Positions 1 to 8,427 of a DNA stretch of 64,000 bases are shown here, piece by piece. Location: NCBI GenBank assembly GCA_963717945.1, contig CAVQXT010000007.1, positions 1,054,001-1,118,000 of the forward strand. The letters are read 5' to 3'. Both the position numbers and the translations under genes were made by a program. This DNA comes from FEN-299 sp963717945 (GTDB lineage Bacteria > Acidobacteriota > Vicinamibacteria > Vicinamibacterales > Fen-181). The first letter of the stretch is position 1. Each line of letters opens with the position of its first letter. Below the pieces are notes generated by a model. That model was not told the DNA's origin, did no database searches, and saw nothing but the letters and a program-made list of their open reading frames with translations.

Positions 1-78
1 GGCGACGAAAGCGGGGAAGGGCAGGGCGTCGAACACGGTTGACGAGAACGCGGCACCGGCGGGGTCGAGCGGGCTCAC
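1..78 (-). CDS. N-terminal fragment of a protein cut by the window edge (possibly PAS sensor)
   Basis: Only the first 26 codons are visible; the gene continues beyond base 1. The start is a GTG at 78-76 with a perfect AGGAGG at 89-84 five bases upstream; the ATG overlapping that site is followed by a stop after two codons and is excluded. The visible peptide contains FDALPFPAFVA, which resembles the opening of a PAS sensor domain, but this is too short to assign a function. Confidence 0.55.
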   Translation of the reverse strand, partial: MSPLDPAGAAFSSTVFDALPFPAFVA

Positions 79-137
79 GGCATCCTCCTGACTGGGTGTC
101 CCCAATTCTAGTCCAGAACGATCCGAAGAGAGGAAGC

Positions 138-308
138 TCGCGCCACACAGACCAGGTCGCGCCACACAGACCAGGTCGCGCCACACAGACCAGGTCGCGC
201 CACACCAGCCATGTGTAGCGCCGGCGTTCTCGCCGGCCGCCCGACCATGTGTGGGGCCGGCCTCGCCGGCCGCCCGACCATGTGTGGGGCCGGCCTCCTG
301 GCCGGCCT
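138..308. repeat. Tandem and palindromic repeats of the REP-like R1 family
   Basis: Three tandem copies of a 19-base unit containing GCGCCACACAGACCAGG span 138-194. They are followed by three copies of a GTGTGGGGCCGGCCTCCTGG-like hairpin (206-308, variants CGTTCTCGCC, CCTCGCC, CCTCCTGGCC). These share head and hairpin with the arrays around the transposase gene at 9224-9670, so this is an outlying cluster of the same family. The 320 bases after it (309-623) hold no gene I can support. Confidence 0.75.
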
Positions 309-623
309 GAGGGCGCGACGGTTCCAAGCTATTGCCCGCCTGAAAAGAATCCGCGATTCCCAGCCACGCCGAACCGCGGGCGCCTCGTCCTCGCGATCCG
401 GCTCCGCAGGCCGGGAAGGCTCCTCGCTCTGCGCCGGTTTCCGGATTTCTGTGTCCGGCTGGCGCTATTCGCGCTGGATCGACCGCACGCGCTGCGCCGG
501 GGAAACCGGCGCAGGAGCTCATCGCCTTCCGGCATCTTGCGCGGCCTGCTCCGAACGGCTCGTTCGGCGAGTCATCCCACGGTCCGGCTCGCGATCCCGA
601 ATCGCTGTGGCCCGGCCGCCCCG

Positions 624-710
624 CAATGTGTGGGGCCGGCCTCCTGGCCGGCCGGGGTCCGCGAGCCAGAAGGTTCGCGCCACACAGACCAGGTCGCGCC
701 ACACAGACGG
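624..710. repeat. R1-family REP-like palindromes
   Basis: Contains one GTGTGGGGCCGGCCTCCTGG hairpin, one GCGAGCCAGAAGGTTCGCGC hairpin and two copies of the GCGCCACACAGACCAGG unit. It is the last part of the repeat-rich gap before the MFS gene and belongs to the same family as 138-308. Confidence 0.65.
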
Positions 711-747
711 GAACCGGTCAGTGTCCAACGCGTCGGACCCGAGCTGA

Positions 748-753
748 TAGAAT
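748..753 (+). promoter_or_regulatory. -10 box TAGAAT placed for a leaderless start
   Basis: TAGAAT ends six bases before the GTG start codon at 760, where the +1 base is expected. No Shine-Dalgarno sequence lies in between. No convincing -35 box is visible. The same geometry recurs elsewhere in the window. Confidence 0.5.
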
Positions 754-759
754 CCCGGG

Positions 760-2001
760 GTGGGAGAATCCCGGTCGCCATCGCGTGATGCGCGCATCCG
801 CTGGTTCGTGGTCAGCGTGCTCGTGCTCTCGACCGCGCTGAGCTTCGTCGATCGCCAGGTGCTCGCCGCGCTCGCCCCCTTCCTCAAGGAGCAGTTCCAC
901 CTCTCCAACGAAGGCTACGGCCTGGTCGTGTCGGCGTTCTCGCTCGCGTATGCGATCGTCGCCCCGGCGGCCGGCCTGCTCATCGACCGGATCGGGCTGA
1001 CCGCCGGCGCCGCGGTCGCGGTCGGGCTCTGGTCGGTGGCGGGCGTGGCGACCGGCCTGGTCGGCGGCCTGGGCGGGCTGCTGACCTGCCGGGCCCTGCT
1101 CGGCGCCGCCGAATCGGGCGGCATCCCGGCGACGGCGAAGGGGTTCGCCCTCTACCTCGAGCCGCGCGAACGGGCGATGGGGACCGCGCTCAACCAGGTC
1201 GGCATCACCCTCGGCATGATGCTCGCGCCGCTGCTGGTCGGCGGCCTCGCCGCCGTCTGGGGCTGGCGGGCCGCGTTCGTGGCCACGGGGCTGGCCGGCT
1301 TCGCCTGGGTGCCCCTGTGGCTGGTGACGGCCCGGAGATTCCCCGCGCGCGAACAGGCGCGCGTCGCGACAGCCGGCCCGGCGCTCTGGCGCGACTGGCG
1401 GCTGTGGGCGCTCGCCGTCGCCAACATCCTGATGATGACCGTCTACAGCCTGTGGATGAACTGGACGACGGTGTTCCTGGTGTCCGCGCACGGGCTGGAC
1501 CCGGTGGCCGCGAACCGGCGCTTCGCCTGGGTGCCACCCGTGTTCGCCTCGCTCGGCGGCCTGGCCGGCGGGTGGCTGTCGATGAGGTGGGTGAGCGCCG
1601 GCGCGGGCCTGTACGCGGCGCGCCTTCGCGTGTGCGCGGTCGGCGCCGTGCTGCTCGTGTCGACCGCGCTCGTGCCGGCCGTGCCGGGCGCGCTGCCGGC
1701 GACGGCGCTCATCTCGCTCAGCTTCTTCGCGGCCGTGGCCATGAGCGCGAACATCTACGCGATGCCGCTCGACCTGTTCGGCGCGGGCCGGGCCGCGTTC
1801 GCCATCTCGGTCCTCACCGCGTCCTACGGCCTGATGCAGACCGTCGTCTCGCCGCTCATCGGCTACTCGGTGGACCATTACGGGTTTGGGCCGGTCTGCG
1901 CTGTCTGCGGCGTGCTGCCGCTGGCGTCGCTGGTGGTGCTGGTCGCGGTGGGGCGATCAGAAACAGGCTCTCGGCCTGAGGGTGAAGAAAGGCGAATATG
2001 A
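760..2001 (+). CDS. MFS transporter (ACS/hexuronate-type)
   Basis: A 413-residue major facilitator with about 12 predicted hydrophobic segments. The N-terminal helix carries FVDRQVLAALAPFLKEQF and helix 4-5 carries GAAESGGIPATAKG, both typical of the anion:cation symporter group (ExuT/GudP/NanT-like) that import sugar acids and other organic anions with protons. The substrate cannot be read from sequence. The start is a GTG at 760, six bases after a TAGAAT box, so the mRNA may be leaderless. Its TGA overlaps the ATG of the next gene (ATGA, 1998-2001), so the two are probably translationally coupled. Confidence 0.85.
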   Translation: MGESRSPSRDARIRWFVVSVLVLSTALSFVDRQVLAALAPFLKEQFHLSNEGYGLVVSAFSLAYAIVAPAAGLLIDRIGLTAGAAVAVGLWSVAGVATGLVGGLGGLLTCRALLGAAESGGIPATAKGFALYLEPRERAMGTALNQVGITLGMMLAPLLVGGLAAVWGWRAAFVATGLAGFAWVPLWLVTARRFPAREQARVATAGPALWRDWRLWALAVANILMMTVYSLWMNWTTVFLVSAHGLDPVAANRRFAWVPPVFASLGGLAGGWLSMRWVSAGAGLYAARLRVCAVGAVLLVSTALVPAVPGALPATALISLSFFAAVAMSANIYAMPLDLFGAGRAAFAISVLTASYGLMQTVVSPLIGYSVDHYGFGPVCAVCGVLPLASLVVLVAVGRSETGSRPEGEERRI

Positions 2002-3308
2002 GAACCAATGGGCCCGGCGTGCTCTTCTCGCGGTTGTCTCTCGTCCCGCTGGCCATGTTGGCGGCTTTCTCGGCCGGCGCGCGCGGCCAGGCTCCGTCGC
2101 CGATTCTCGAGAGTCACGAAGGCGACGATTACACGCGGTACGAGCTGCTGGCGCCGGGCTCGGGGAAGTTCCGCATCGTCTACGAGGTCACGGCCACGAC
2201 GGCGGGTGCGCGGTTCTACTTCAACCCGATTCGGCAGGGGAGCGAGGCCAGCGACGAGGCGGTCTTCGACCGGGCGACGGGGCAACCGCTTCGGTTCGAG
2301 ATCGTCGATGGCGCGGCCGCGCGCGCGGCGGGCTTCTCGCGGGCCGATCTCGGCACACGCTACATCCAGGTCACGCTGCCGCGCCCCGTGCCGGAGGGCG
2401 GAGAGATCCGGCTCCGGATCGACAAGACCTACGCCGACCCGAAGTCGTACTACCAGGAGGGCGGCGGGATCGTCTTCGACCGCGGCCTGGGCATCCGGCG
2501 AAACGCCGTCGTGATGCCGGCCGGCTACGAGATCGTGTCGTGCAACGTGCCGTCGCAGGTGCTGAGGCAGCCGGACGGCCGGCTGATGGTCAGCTTCTTC
2601 CACGTTGGGGCCGGCGAGGCGCCGCTGGTCGTCAAGGCTCGCCCGCTGCCGCGGGAGGCGTCGGCGCCGCCGGCTTCCGTCTCGTCGGCCGTCAAGCCGC
2701 GCGCGAGCGGTGGGGCAGCCGCGCCGGCCGCGGCGCCCACGATCGCGGAGCGTCTTTCGGAGCGCGCGCACGAGGACCCCGAGATCGTCTACTTCCTGCA
2801 GCAGCCCGAGACGCACGCCTTCTCCCTCTACCACGACTACACGGAGACGCACGAAGGCAACGACAAGTACCTGAACGTCGTCCGCGCCGGGAGCCGCGCG
2901 TCCAACCCGTCGGCCCGGCTCCTCGACACCGGCGAGGCGCTGAAGGTCGAGACGCTCAAGGGGCCCCAGATCACCGCCGCCCGCCTCGACATCGGGGAGC
3001 CGGTGACGCCCGCGAGCGAGGTCGTCGTGATCCACTACCCGGCCGTGACGAAGGGCCAGTCGATCCGCCTGCGCATCAGCGAGACCTACACGGACGAAGG
3101 GCGCTACTACCTCGAGGGCGGCCTGCTGGTCTTCGACAGGAGTTTCGGGCGGGCGCGGAACGCGGTCGTGCTGCCGGCGGGCTGGTACGTCACCGACAGT
3201 TCGATCCCGGCCACGATCGGCTTGACGAAGGATGGGCGCGTGCGGCTGGACTACGACAACCCGCGGCCCGACGAGGTCAGCGTGCTCTTGAGGGCGGCCC
3301 GGCGATAG
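1998..3308 (+). CDS. Exported protein made of two duplicated beta-type modules
   Basis: 436 residues with a signal peptide ending near SAGARGQA. I do not recognise the family. The protein is a clear internal duplication: residues about 40-200 and 265-430 align, each beginning with SHEGDDYTRYELL or ETHEGNDKYLNVV, then RLRIDKTYADPKSYYQEGG against RLRISETYTDEGRYYLEGG, VFDR and RNAVVMPAG against RNAVVLPAG. A proline/alanine-rich linker (about 215-250) joins them. It likely acts in the periplasm or on the surface. It overlaps the upstream MFS gene by four bases, so it may serve the same substrate, but this is inference. Confidence 0.8.
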   Translation: MRTNGPGVLFSRLSLVPLAMLAAFSAGARGQAPSPILESHEGDDYTRYELLAPGSGKFRIVYEVTATTAGARFYFNPIRQGSEASDEAVFDRATGQPLRFEIVDGAAARAAGFSRADLGTRYIQVTLPRPVPEGGEIRLRIDKTYADPKSYYQEGGGIVFDRGLGIRRNAVVMPAGYEIVSCNVPSQVLRQPDGRLMVSFFHVGAGEAPLVVKARPLPREASAPPASVSSAVKPRASGGAAAPAAAPTIAERLSERAHEDPEIVYFLQQPETHAFSLYHDYTETHEGNDKYLNVVRAGSRASNPSARLLDTGEALKVETLKGPQITAARLDIGEPVTPASEVVVIHYPAVTKGQSIRLRISETYTDEGRYYLEGGLLVFDRSFGRARNAVVLPAGWYVTDSSIPATIGLTKDGRVRLDYDNPRPDEVSVLLRAARR

Positions 3309-3350
3309 GGACGACGGCCCCAGGCTCTGGGCTCTTGGCTCTTGGAGGGG

Positions 3351-3929
3351 TCAAGCCTTCGGCGTTCCGCCACTCGCATTAGCGATCACCATTTCGACCG
3401 CTGCGATGGCCCGGGCCTGGCGCTCGGGCCACGCGCCACGGATTTCGACGATCGTCGCGCCGGCCGCGGCCAGCGTTTCGCGGAACAGCCCGTGAATCAG
3501 CGCGCGGGCCTCTTCGTCCGGGCGATCGCGCATGAGGCCATCCGCGATCCAGGGGACGTCTGGGTAAAGGAGCAGGTAGAGGTCGCCGGTTCGCGCGCGC
3601 GCCGCCTCGACGATCCAGCCCGGACAATCCCCGTAATAGTGCCGGCTGTAGACGACGGTTGAATGGAGGTCCGTGTCCCGGACGACCACGCCAGGTCCGC
3701 CGTCGGCCGCCGCCAGGTCCGCAGCCTGCTCGCCGGCAAGCTGGCCCCGGGCGATCGGCTCCACGTCCGACGCGTCGAGCTCGGTCCGCTTCAGGTCCAC
3801 GTACTGCCGCGCGAACTCCTTCGACCACGGCGCGCCGAACCTCTCGGCCAGCGCCGCGGCCAGCGTGGTCTTTCCGGTGCACTCCGACCCGGTGACGACG
3901 ATGGTGAGCGGGCGGCGTGGGGAGGTCAT
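3351..3929 (-). CDS. NadR-like P-loop kinase, candidate thiamine kinase of a TPP-regulated operon
   Basis: 192 residues. The Walker A motif GSECTGKTT near the N-terminus and the overall pattern (EFARQY, DTDLHSTVVYS) match the ribosylnicotinamide kinase domain of NadR. The start at 3929 is chosen because its ATG overlaps the TGA of the permease gene (ATGA 3926-3929); an upstream in-frame start would add nine residues. NadR-type kinases phosphorylate nicotinamide riboside, but this gene is the last of an operon headed by a TPP riboswitch, so phosphorylation of imported thiamine is the better guess. Substrate choice is inference. Confidence 0.8.
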   Translation of the reverse strand: MTSPRRPLTIVVTGSECTGKTTLAAALAERFGAPWSKEFARQYVDLKRTELDASDVEPIARGQLAGEQAADLAAADGGPGVVVRDTDLHSTVVYSRHYYGDCPGWIVEAARARTGDLYLLLYPDVPWIADGLMRDRPDEEARALIHGLFRETLAAAGATIVEIRGAWPERQARAIAAVEMVIANASGGTPKA

Positions 3930-4489
3930 GCGGCGTGTCCGAGCGACCGGCGCCACTGGCGCAGGCCCGACACCGCGAGCGCCACGTAGACGGCGTAGAG
4001 GAGGGCAGTCCAGGCCAGGCCCTGCGACAGGTACATCACGACGTAGACGAGGTCAACGACCAGCCAGACCCACCAGTTCTCGATGAGCTTCCTCGTCTGC
4101 ATCCACTGCGCCACGAGGCTGAACGACGTCGTGGCCGCGTCGGTGATCGGCAGCGCTTCGTCGGTCTGGCGGGCGAGCCAGGCCGCCAGCGCCGCGGCGC
4201 CGACCGCACCGACAACGCCCGCCACGACGAGCGTGCGCCGGGTGGCCTTCGACACGCGGAGCGGCCCGACGCCCTGCCCGCCGTTCACCCAGGCGTACCA
4301 GCCGTAGACGGCCAGGCCGATGTAGACGACCTGCAGGCCCATCGCGCCGTAGAGCCGGGCGCGAAAGAAGACGGCGACAAACAGCGCGACCGACACGATG
4401 CCGACCGGCCAGCACCACACCTTCTCACGCGTCGTCAGCCACACGGCGACGATCCCCGTCGCCACGCCGGCAATCTCGAGTGCGCTCAT
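3926..4489 (-). CDS. pnuT: PnuC-family vitamin permease, probably PnuT (thiamine uptake)
   Basis: 187 residues with seven or so membrane segments. PnuC-family marks include VWCWPVGIVS near the N-terminus, the aromatic motif VYGWYAWVNGG, and the helix pair WMQTRKLIENWWVW followed by DLVYVVMYL. PnuC carriers take up nicotinamide riboside, while the PnuT branch takes up thiamine. Ten bases after the TonB receptor gene and downstream of a TPP riboswitch, this copy fits PnuT: it would carry thiamine across the inner membrane by facilitated diffusion, with the downstream kinase trapping it. The symbol rests on context, not on a diagnostic residue. Confidence 0.8.
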   Translation of the reverse strand: MSALEIAGVATGIVAVWLTTREKVWCWPVGIVSVALFVAVFFRARLYGAMGLQVVYIGLAVYGWYAWVNGGQGVGPLRVSKATRRTLVVAGVVGAVGAAALAAWLARQTDEALPITDAATTSFSLVAQWMQTRKLIENWWVWLVVDLVYVVMYLSQGLAWTALLYAVYVALAVSGLRQWRRSLGHAA

Positions 4490-4499
4490 CGTGTCGGGA

Positions 4500-6869
4500 T
4501 CAGAATCTCAGCTCGAGGGCGACATACACGTTCCGCGTCGCCAGGGGGTAATAGTAGCGCGTGCCCTCGAGCGTCAGCATCGACGGGTTGGTCCCCTCGA
4601 CGAAGTACTGGTAGCTGTAGCCGTTCGGGAACATGCGTCGATTGTCGAGCACGTTGTTGACCTGCACGCGCAGCCTCGGGTGCGCCGCCGAGAGCATCCG
4701 CAGCGGGCGCGACAGATCGAGCGACGCGGAGAGGGCGACGTCGGTTAAGGGCGGCGCCGTGAAATAGCTGTTGCCGGTATTGTCGAGGAACGACTGGCCC
4801 ACGTGCTTCACGGTGGCGTCGAGCGTGGCGCCGCGCGTCGGCGTGTAGTCGGCGGAGAAGGTGGCCAGCACCGCGGGCGTGTTGTAGGGCGCGACGTCCT
4901 GGAAGGTGCGGCTCGTCGAGCCGGTCCAGTTTCCCGCGGCGTCGTAGACGTCGAAGAACTGCGTCCAGGTCGAGATCCGATTGAGGCTGTACGTCGCGGT
5001 GTGCCTGAGCTGGAGCGAATCGACCGGCCGCCATCTCAGGTCCATCTCGATGCCGGTGCGATAGCTGCGATCGACGTTCTGGTGGAGCGGGAGGCCGATC
5101 TCCGAGAGCTGACCGGTCTGGGCGATTTCGTGGCGGAACGACATCACGTAGCCGTTGACCTGCGCGCTGGCCCGGCGGCCCGTGTATGTCAGCCCGAACT
5201 CCCCGTCGACCACCTGCTCGGGCTGGACGGCCGCCAGGTTGTACACGACGCTGGCGTTGTCCTCGCCCTGCAGCATGTCCGAGCGGCCCGGTTCCCGCCC
5301 GGCGCGGCCGACCGACGCGTAAAAGCTCACGCCGCGGCCCACATCGAGCCGGACGCCGCCCTTCGGATTGAAGAACGTCCAGTGGATCGAGCCGAGGTCG
5401 AGCGAGCCGGCGTAGCGGAAGCGGGCCCATCGCACCTGGACGTCGCCGAGGTAGCTCCACCGCCCCCGCGTCCACGAGAACTTGGCGAAGGTGTTGAATT
5501 CCTGCTTGTAGCCGTGATTGAGGTAGTCGGCCGGCCCGGAGACGACGTCCCGGGTGTGCCGGCTCTCGAACGCGCTGGCGTAGGTGCCCCAGGTGAAGTC
5601 GGTGTGCGCGCCCGCCACGTGCAGCGTCGTGGACACGCCGACGTTGTGCCAGCTCAGGCCGTACTGGAAGAGGCCCGACGGCTCGGCGGCCGCGTCACGG
5701 AGGCGGTACCAGCCGTCGGCGGCGTTGTAGAACCCCTGGACGGCCAGCTCGGTCCCCGGTTTCAGCGCGCGGTGATACTGCGCCGTCACGAAGCCCTGGG
5801 AGAACTCGTCGCGCTCCTCCGGCGTGAGCGGGTTGGTGCGAAGGTCCACGGCGAGCGCGGCTTCGTCGGCGGCGAGAAAGGCCTCCTGCGTGTGCTCGCG
5901 GCCGAAGAAGCCGAAGATCTTGAAGTAGGAGTCTGACGTGTCACGGCTGGCGCCGAGGTAGATACTCTTCTCGCCGACGCCGGAGTTGTGCTTGAACCCG
6001 TCGGAGGTCTGCGTCGCCGCCTGCGCATACAGCTTGAATCCGTGCGCGAGCTTGCCCGAGTTGAACACGCCGCTCAGGCGCTCGGTGCCGAAACTGCCGG
6101 CGCCGGTCCTGACGACCACCCCGGGCCGGTCGGTGAACGACGCGCTCGCGAAGTTGATCGAGCCGACAAACGACGAGGCGCCGACCGTGGAGGTGCCGAC
6201 GCCGCGCTGCACCTGGATGCTGTCCACGGCGTTGGCGAAGTCGCCCAGGTCCGCGAAGTAGAAGGCGGAGTCTTCCGGCTCGGCGATCGGCATGCCGTCG
6301 ATGGTGACGTTCATCCGCGTCTGCGGGATGCCGCGCAGGTAGATGTAGGCGTAACCCGCCGGCGCCCCCGAGTCGGCGTATTGGGTCAGCGACGGGACCT
6401 GCTCGAGCAGGAAGGGGATCTCCTGGCCCCAGTTGCGGGCCTCGATCTCCTCGCGCGGGATGTCGGTCTTCGACACCGGCGCGTCTTCGGGCGCCCGGAC
6501 CGCCTCGACGGTGACGTCCTCGCGGAACCGCGCGAGCGGCGAGAGGACGACGTCCAGCGCCACCGCGGTCGTGCGGACGTCCACGCGCTGGTCGGCATCG
6601 ACGTACCCCGCGTGCGAGAGGCGCAGCGTGTAGGACCCGGGCGGCAGATCGAGCTGGCAGCTTCCGTCGGCGCCGGTCTCGACCGACCGGGCCGGGGCCG
6701 CCACCGCAACGACGACGGCGGCGATCGGCGCGCCGGCGGCGGTGCGGACAACGACGCGGACCGGCACCGTGGATTGAGCGTCGAGCACGGCCGCGCCCGG
6801 GACGGCCAGCGCGAACGCGGCCAGGGCGAGCAGCCGGACGATCGATCTTGCGCGTGTGCGTACGTTCAC
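4500..6869 (-). CDS. TonB-dependent outer-membrane receptor, probable thiamine transporter
   Basis: 789 residues. A signal peptide (about 1-32, ending LDAQS) is followed by a carboxypeptidase-regulatory-like beta-sandwich (about 35-110), then a plug domain (AYIYLRGIPQTRMNVTIDG, VDSIQVQRGVGTS) and a 22-strand-type barrel ending in LELRF with the terminal Phe typical of outer-membrane barrels. The start is GTG at 6869 with GAGGAGG six bases upstream. It is the first gene behind a TPP riboswitch, so it most likely imports thiamine or its phosphates. Energy coupling would need TonB-ExbBD, which are not in this window. Confidence 0.88.
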   Translation of the reverse strand: MNVRTRARSIVRLLALAAFALAVPGAAVLDAQSTVPVRVVVRTAAGAPIAAVVVAVAAPARSVETGADGSCQLDLPPGSYTLRLSHAGYVDADQRVDVRTTAVALDVVLSPLARFREDVTVEAVRAPEDAPVSKTDIPREEIEARNWGQEIPFLLEQVPSLTQYADSGAPAGYAYIYLRGIPQTRMNVTIDGMPIAEPEDSAFYFADLGDFANAVDSIQVQRGVGTSTVGASSFVGSINFASASFTDRPGVVVRTGAGSFGTERLSGVFNSGKLAHGFKLYAQAATQTSDGFKHNSGVGEKSIYLGASRDTSDSYFKIFGFFGREHTQEAFLAADEAALAVDLRTNPLTPEERDEFSQGFVTAQYHRALKPGTELAVQGFYNAADGWYRLRDAAAEPSGLFQYGLSWHNVGVSTTLHVAGAHTDFTWGTYASAFESRHTRDVVSGPADYLNHGYKQEFNTFAKFSWTRGRWSYLGDVQVRWARFRYAGSLDLGSIHWTFFNPKGGVRLDVGRGVSFYASVGRAGREPGRSDMLQGEDNASVVYNLAAVQPEQVVDGEFGLTYTGRRASAQVNGYVMSFRHEIAQTGQLSEIGLPLHQNVDRSYRTGIEMDLRWRPVDSLQLRHTATYSLNRISTWTQFFDVYDAAGNWTGSTSRTFQDVAPYNTPAVLATFSADYTPTRGATLDATVKHVGQSFLDNTGNSYFTAPPLTDVALSASLDLSRPLRMLSAAHPRLRVQVNNVLDNRRMFPNGYSYQYFVEGTNPSMLTLEGTRYYYPLATRNVYVALELRF

Positions 6870-6948
6870 GTCCCGCCTCCTCTCGACCGGTCGAACGATC
6901 AGACACGGCGAGCGATGCGGATGCTTTGGGGAGTTCTCGAAATCGACG

Positions 6949-6966
6949 GGGAGCGCCGGCGCTCCC
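6949..6966 (-). terminator. Perfect hairpin in the riboswitch expression platform
   Basis: An 18-base perfect palindrome (GGGAGCGCCGGCGCTCCC) follows the TPP aptamer's last stem by three bases and lies 80 bases before the TonB receptor start. It could be part of a transcription-stopping switch, though there is no clean T-run after it, so it may instead work with Rho or by sequestering RNA. The role is inferred from position. Confidence 0.45.
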
Positions 6967-6969
6967 GAT

Positions 6970-7048
6970 CGCCTTCCCTACGCCGGTACTACCCGGTTCA
7001 GGTTCGAGGGTGTGATCTCAGGCCGTAGTCTTTGGCCACCCCTAGGCG
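6970..7048 (-). ncRNA. TPP riboswitch (THI element)
   Basis: Read on the minus strand the segment shows the conserved thiamine pyrophosphate aptamer: closing stem CGCCTA with TAGGGAAGGCG, GGGGTGGCC, the invariant CTGAGATCACACCC, then GAACCTGAACCGGGTAGTACC and GCGTAGGGA. CTGAGA contacts the pyrimidine ring and the GCGTAGGGA arm the pyrophosphate in known structures. It lies about 100 bases upstream of the TonB receptor and should shut the operon down when TPP is abundant. This is established for the family; control of this operon follows from position. Confidence 0.93.
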
Positions 7049-7096
7049 TCCTGCCAGGCATCAGTGTGGCGCAGGGAGCCGGCAGAGTCAACGGCG

Positions 7097-7281
7097 CCTT
7101 ACGCCGCGCCTTACGCCGTACGGCCTTACGCCTTACGGCCGGATTCGCCCACGCGCAGGCCTGAAGGCCTGCGCTATCTGCAGATAGTGCGGGGATCCAC
7201 AGATAGCGCAGGGCTTCAGCCCTGCGCAGCAGCGTCAGCGTGAGGCGTGAGGCGTAAGGCGTAAGCCGTAAGCCGCGAGGC
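7097..7281. repeat. Nested inverted repeat with R2-family palindromes
   Basis: The core (7153-7227) holds two R2 palindromes head to head, each of the form GATAGCGCAGGGCTTCAGCC, separated by a short spacer. Around them are short direct repeats of CGCCTTACG on the left (7097-7141) and the complementary GGCGTAAGGCGTAAGCCGTA on the right (about 7240-7280), so the whole block is a large imperfect inverted repeat. It fills the gap between the riboswitch and the next gene. Confidence 0.7.
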
Positions 7282-7290
7282 GGTGGTACC

Positions 7291-8427
7291 ATGTCCCCCG
7301 TGAAGCTCGACGATCTCCCCACGCCCGCGCTCGTCGTCGACGAAGACCGGATGGCCCGGAACATCGACCGAATGCGACGGCGCCTGTCCGACCTCGGCGT
7401 CGGCTTTCGACCTCACGTCAAGACCGCAAAGAGCATCGAGATCTCCCGCCGACTGATGCCGACGGCGCACGGCCCGATCACCGTGTCGACGCTCAAGGAG
7501 GCCGAGCAGTTCTTCGCCCATGGCGTCACCGACGTGCTGTACGCGGTGGGCATCGAACCGGGGAAACTGACCCACGTTGCTGACCTGAGGGCACGCGGTT
7601 GCGACCTGACGGTGATCCTCGACAGCGTCGAGGCGGCGGCCGACGTCTCGGCGTTCTGCGCCGCAGGGCGGTGCGAGATCCCGGCGTTGGTCGAGATCGA
7701 TTCGGACGGCCACCGTGGCGGCGTGAAGCCCGATTCGGACGGCCTGCTCGGCGTGGCCGCCGCCCTGAAGTCGGGCGCCCGCTGTCGCGGAGTGATGACA
7801 CACGCCGGCGCCTCCTACGACTGTCGATCCACCGACGCCATCGCCGCCATGGCCGAGCAGGAGCGCGCCGCCGTCGTGGGCGCGGCCGCGCGGCTTCGGG
7901 CCGCGGGCCACGACGCTCGAATCGTCAGCGTCGGGTCCACGCCGACGGCCACCTTCGCGCGAAACCTCGCCGGCGTCACCGAGGTGCGCGCCGGGGTATT
8001 CGTGTTCCAGGATCTCGTCATGGCGGGCCTCGGCGTCTGCGCGATCGAGGAGATTGCGCTCTCGGTGCTCGTGAGCGTCATCGGGCACCAGCGCGAGAAG
8101 GGCTGGATCGTCACCGACGGCGGATGGATGGCCGTGTCGCGCGACCGCGGCACGGCGGGGCAGCCGATCGACCAGGGCTACGGCCTCGTGCGCGACGCGG
8201 ACGGCCGGCTGCTCGAGTCCCTCGTCATGCACGGCGCCAACCAGGAGCACGGCCTGCTGTCGCGCCGGGACGGCGGCCCGCTCGACTGGGAGGCGTTCCG
8301 CATCGGACGGCGGCTGCGGATCGTGCCCAACCACGCCTGCGCCACGGCCGCCCAGCACGCCGAGTACTTCGTCGTCAAAGGCTCTCGCGAGGTCGTCGCC
8401 CGCTGGGAGCGGTTCGGAGGATGGTGA
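7291..8427 (+). CDS. PLP enzyme of the D-threonine aldolase / D-serine dehydratase (DSD1) family
   Basis: 378 residues with an alanine-racemase-type barrel. The PLP lysine is probably K44 in FRPHVKTAKS, and the C-terminal metal site is seen as VPNHAC (His and Cys near residue 347). Family members act on D-threonine, D-serine or 3-hydroxyaspartate; the substrate is not decided here. Two starts are possible: ATG 7291, or GTG 7300, which sits seven bases after TACCAT and would be leaderless. Its TGA overlaps the next start by one base, and that gene is a RidA protein, which would hydrolyse an enamine product; this favours a dehydratase reaction. Confidence 0.82.
   Translation: MSPVKLDDLPTPALVVDEDRMARNIDRMRRRLSDLGVGFRPHVKTAKSIEISRRLMPTAHGPITVSTLKEAEQFFAHGVTDVLYAVGIEPGKLTHVADLRARGCDLTVILDSVEAAADVSAFCAAGRCEIPALVEIDSDGHRGGVKPDSDGLLGVAAALKSGARCRGVMTHAGASYDCRSTDAIAAMAEQERAAVVGAAARLRAAGHDARIVSVGSTPTATFARNLAGVTEVRAGVFVFQDLVMAGLGVCAIEEIALSVLVSVIGHQREKGWIVTDGGWMAVSRDRGTAGQPIDQGYGLVRDADGRLLESLVMHGANQEHGLLSRRDGGPLDWEAFRIGRRLRIVPNHACATAAQHAEYFVVKGSREVVARWERFGGW

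Noticed and set aside
211..788. Plus-strand frames of about 180 codons near the left end
   Set aside because: They are mostly repeat sequence and arginine-rich junk, with no ribosome site or family match.
3351..4489. Calling the kinase and permease a nicotinamide riboside uptake system
   Set aside because: Homology allows it, but the TPP riboswitch upstream makes thiamine the better-supported substrate.
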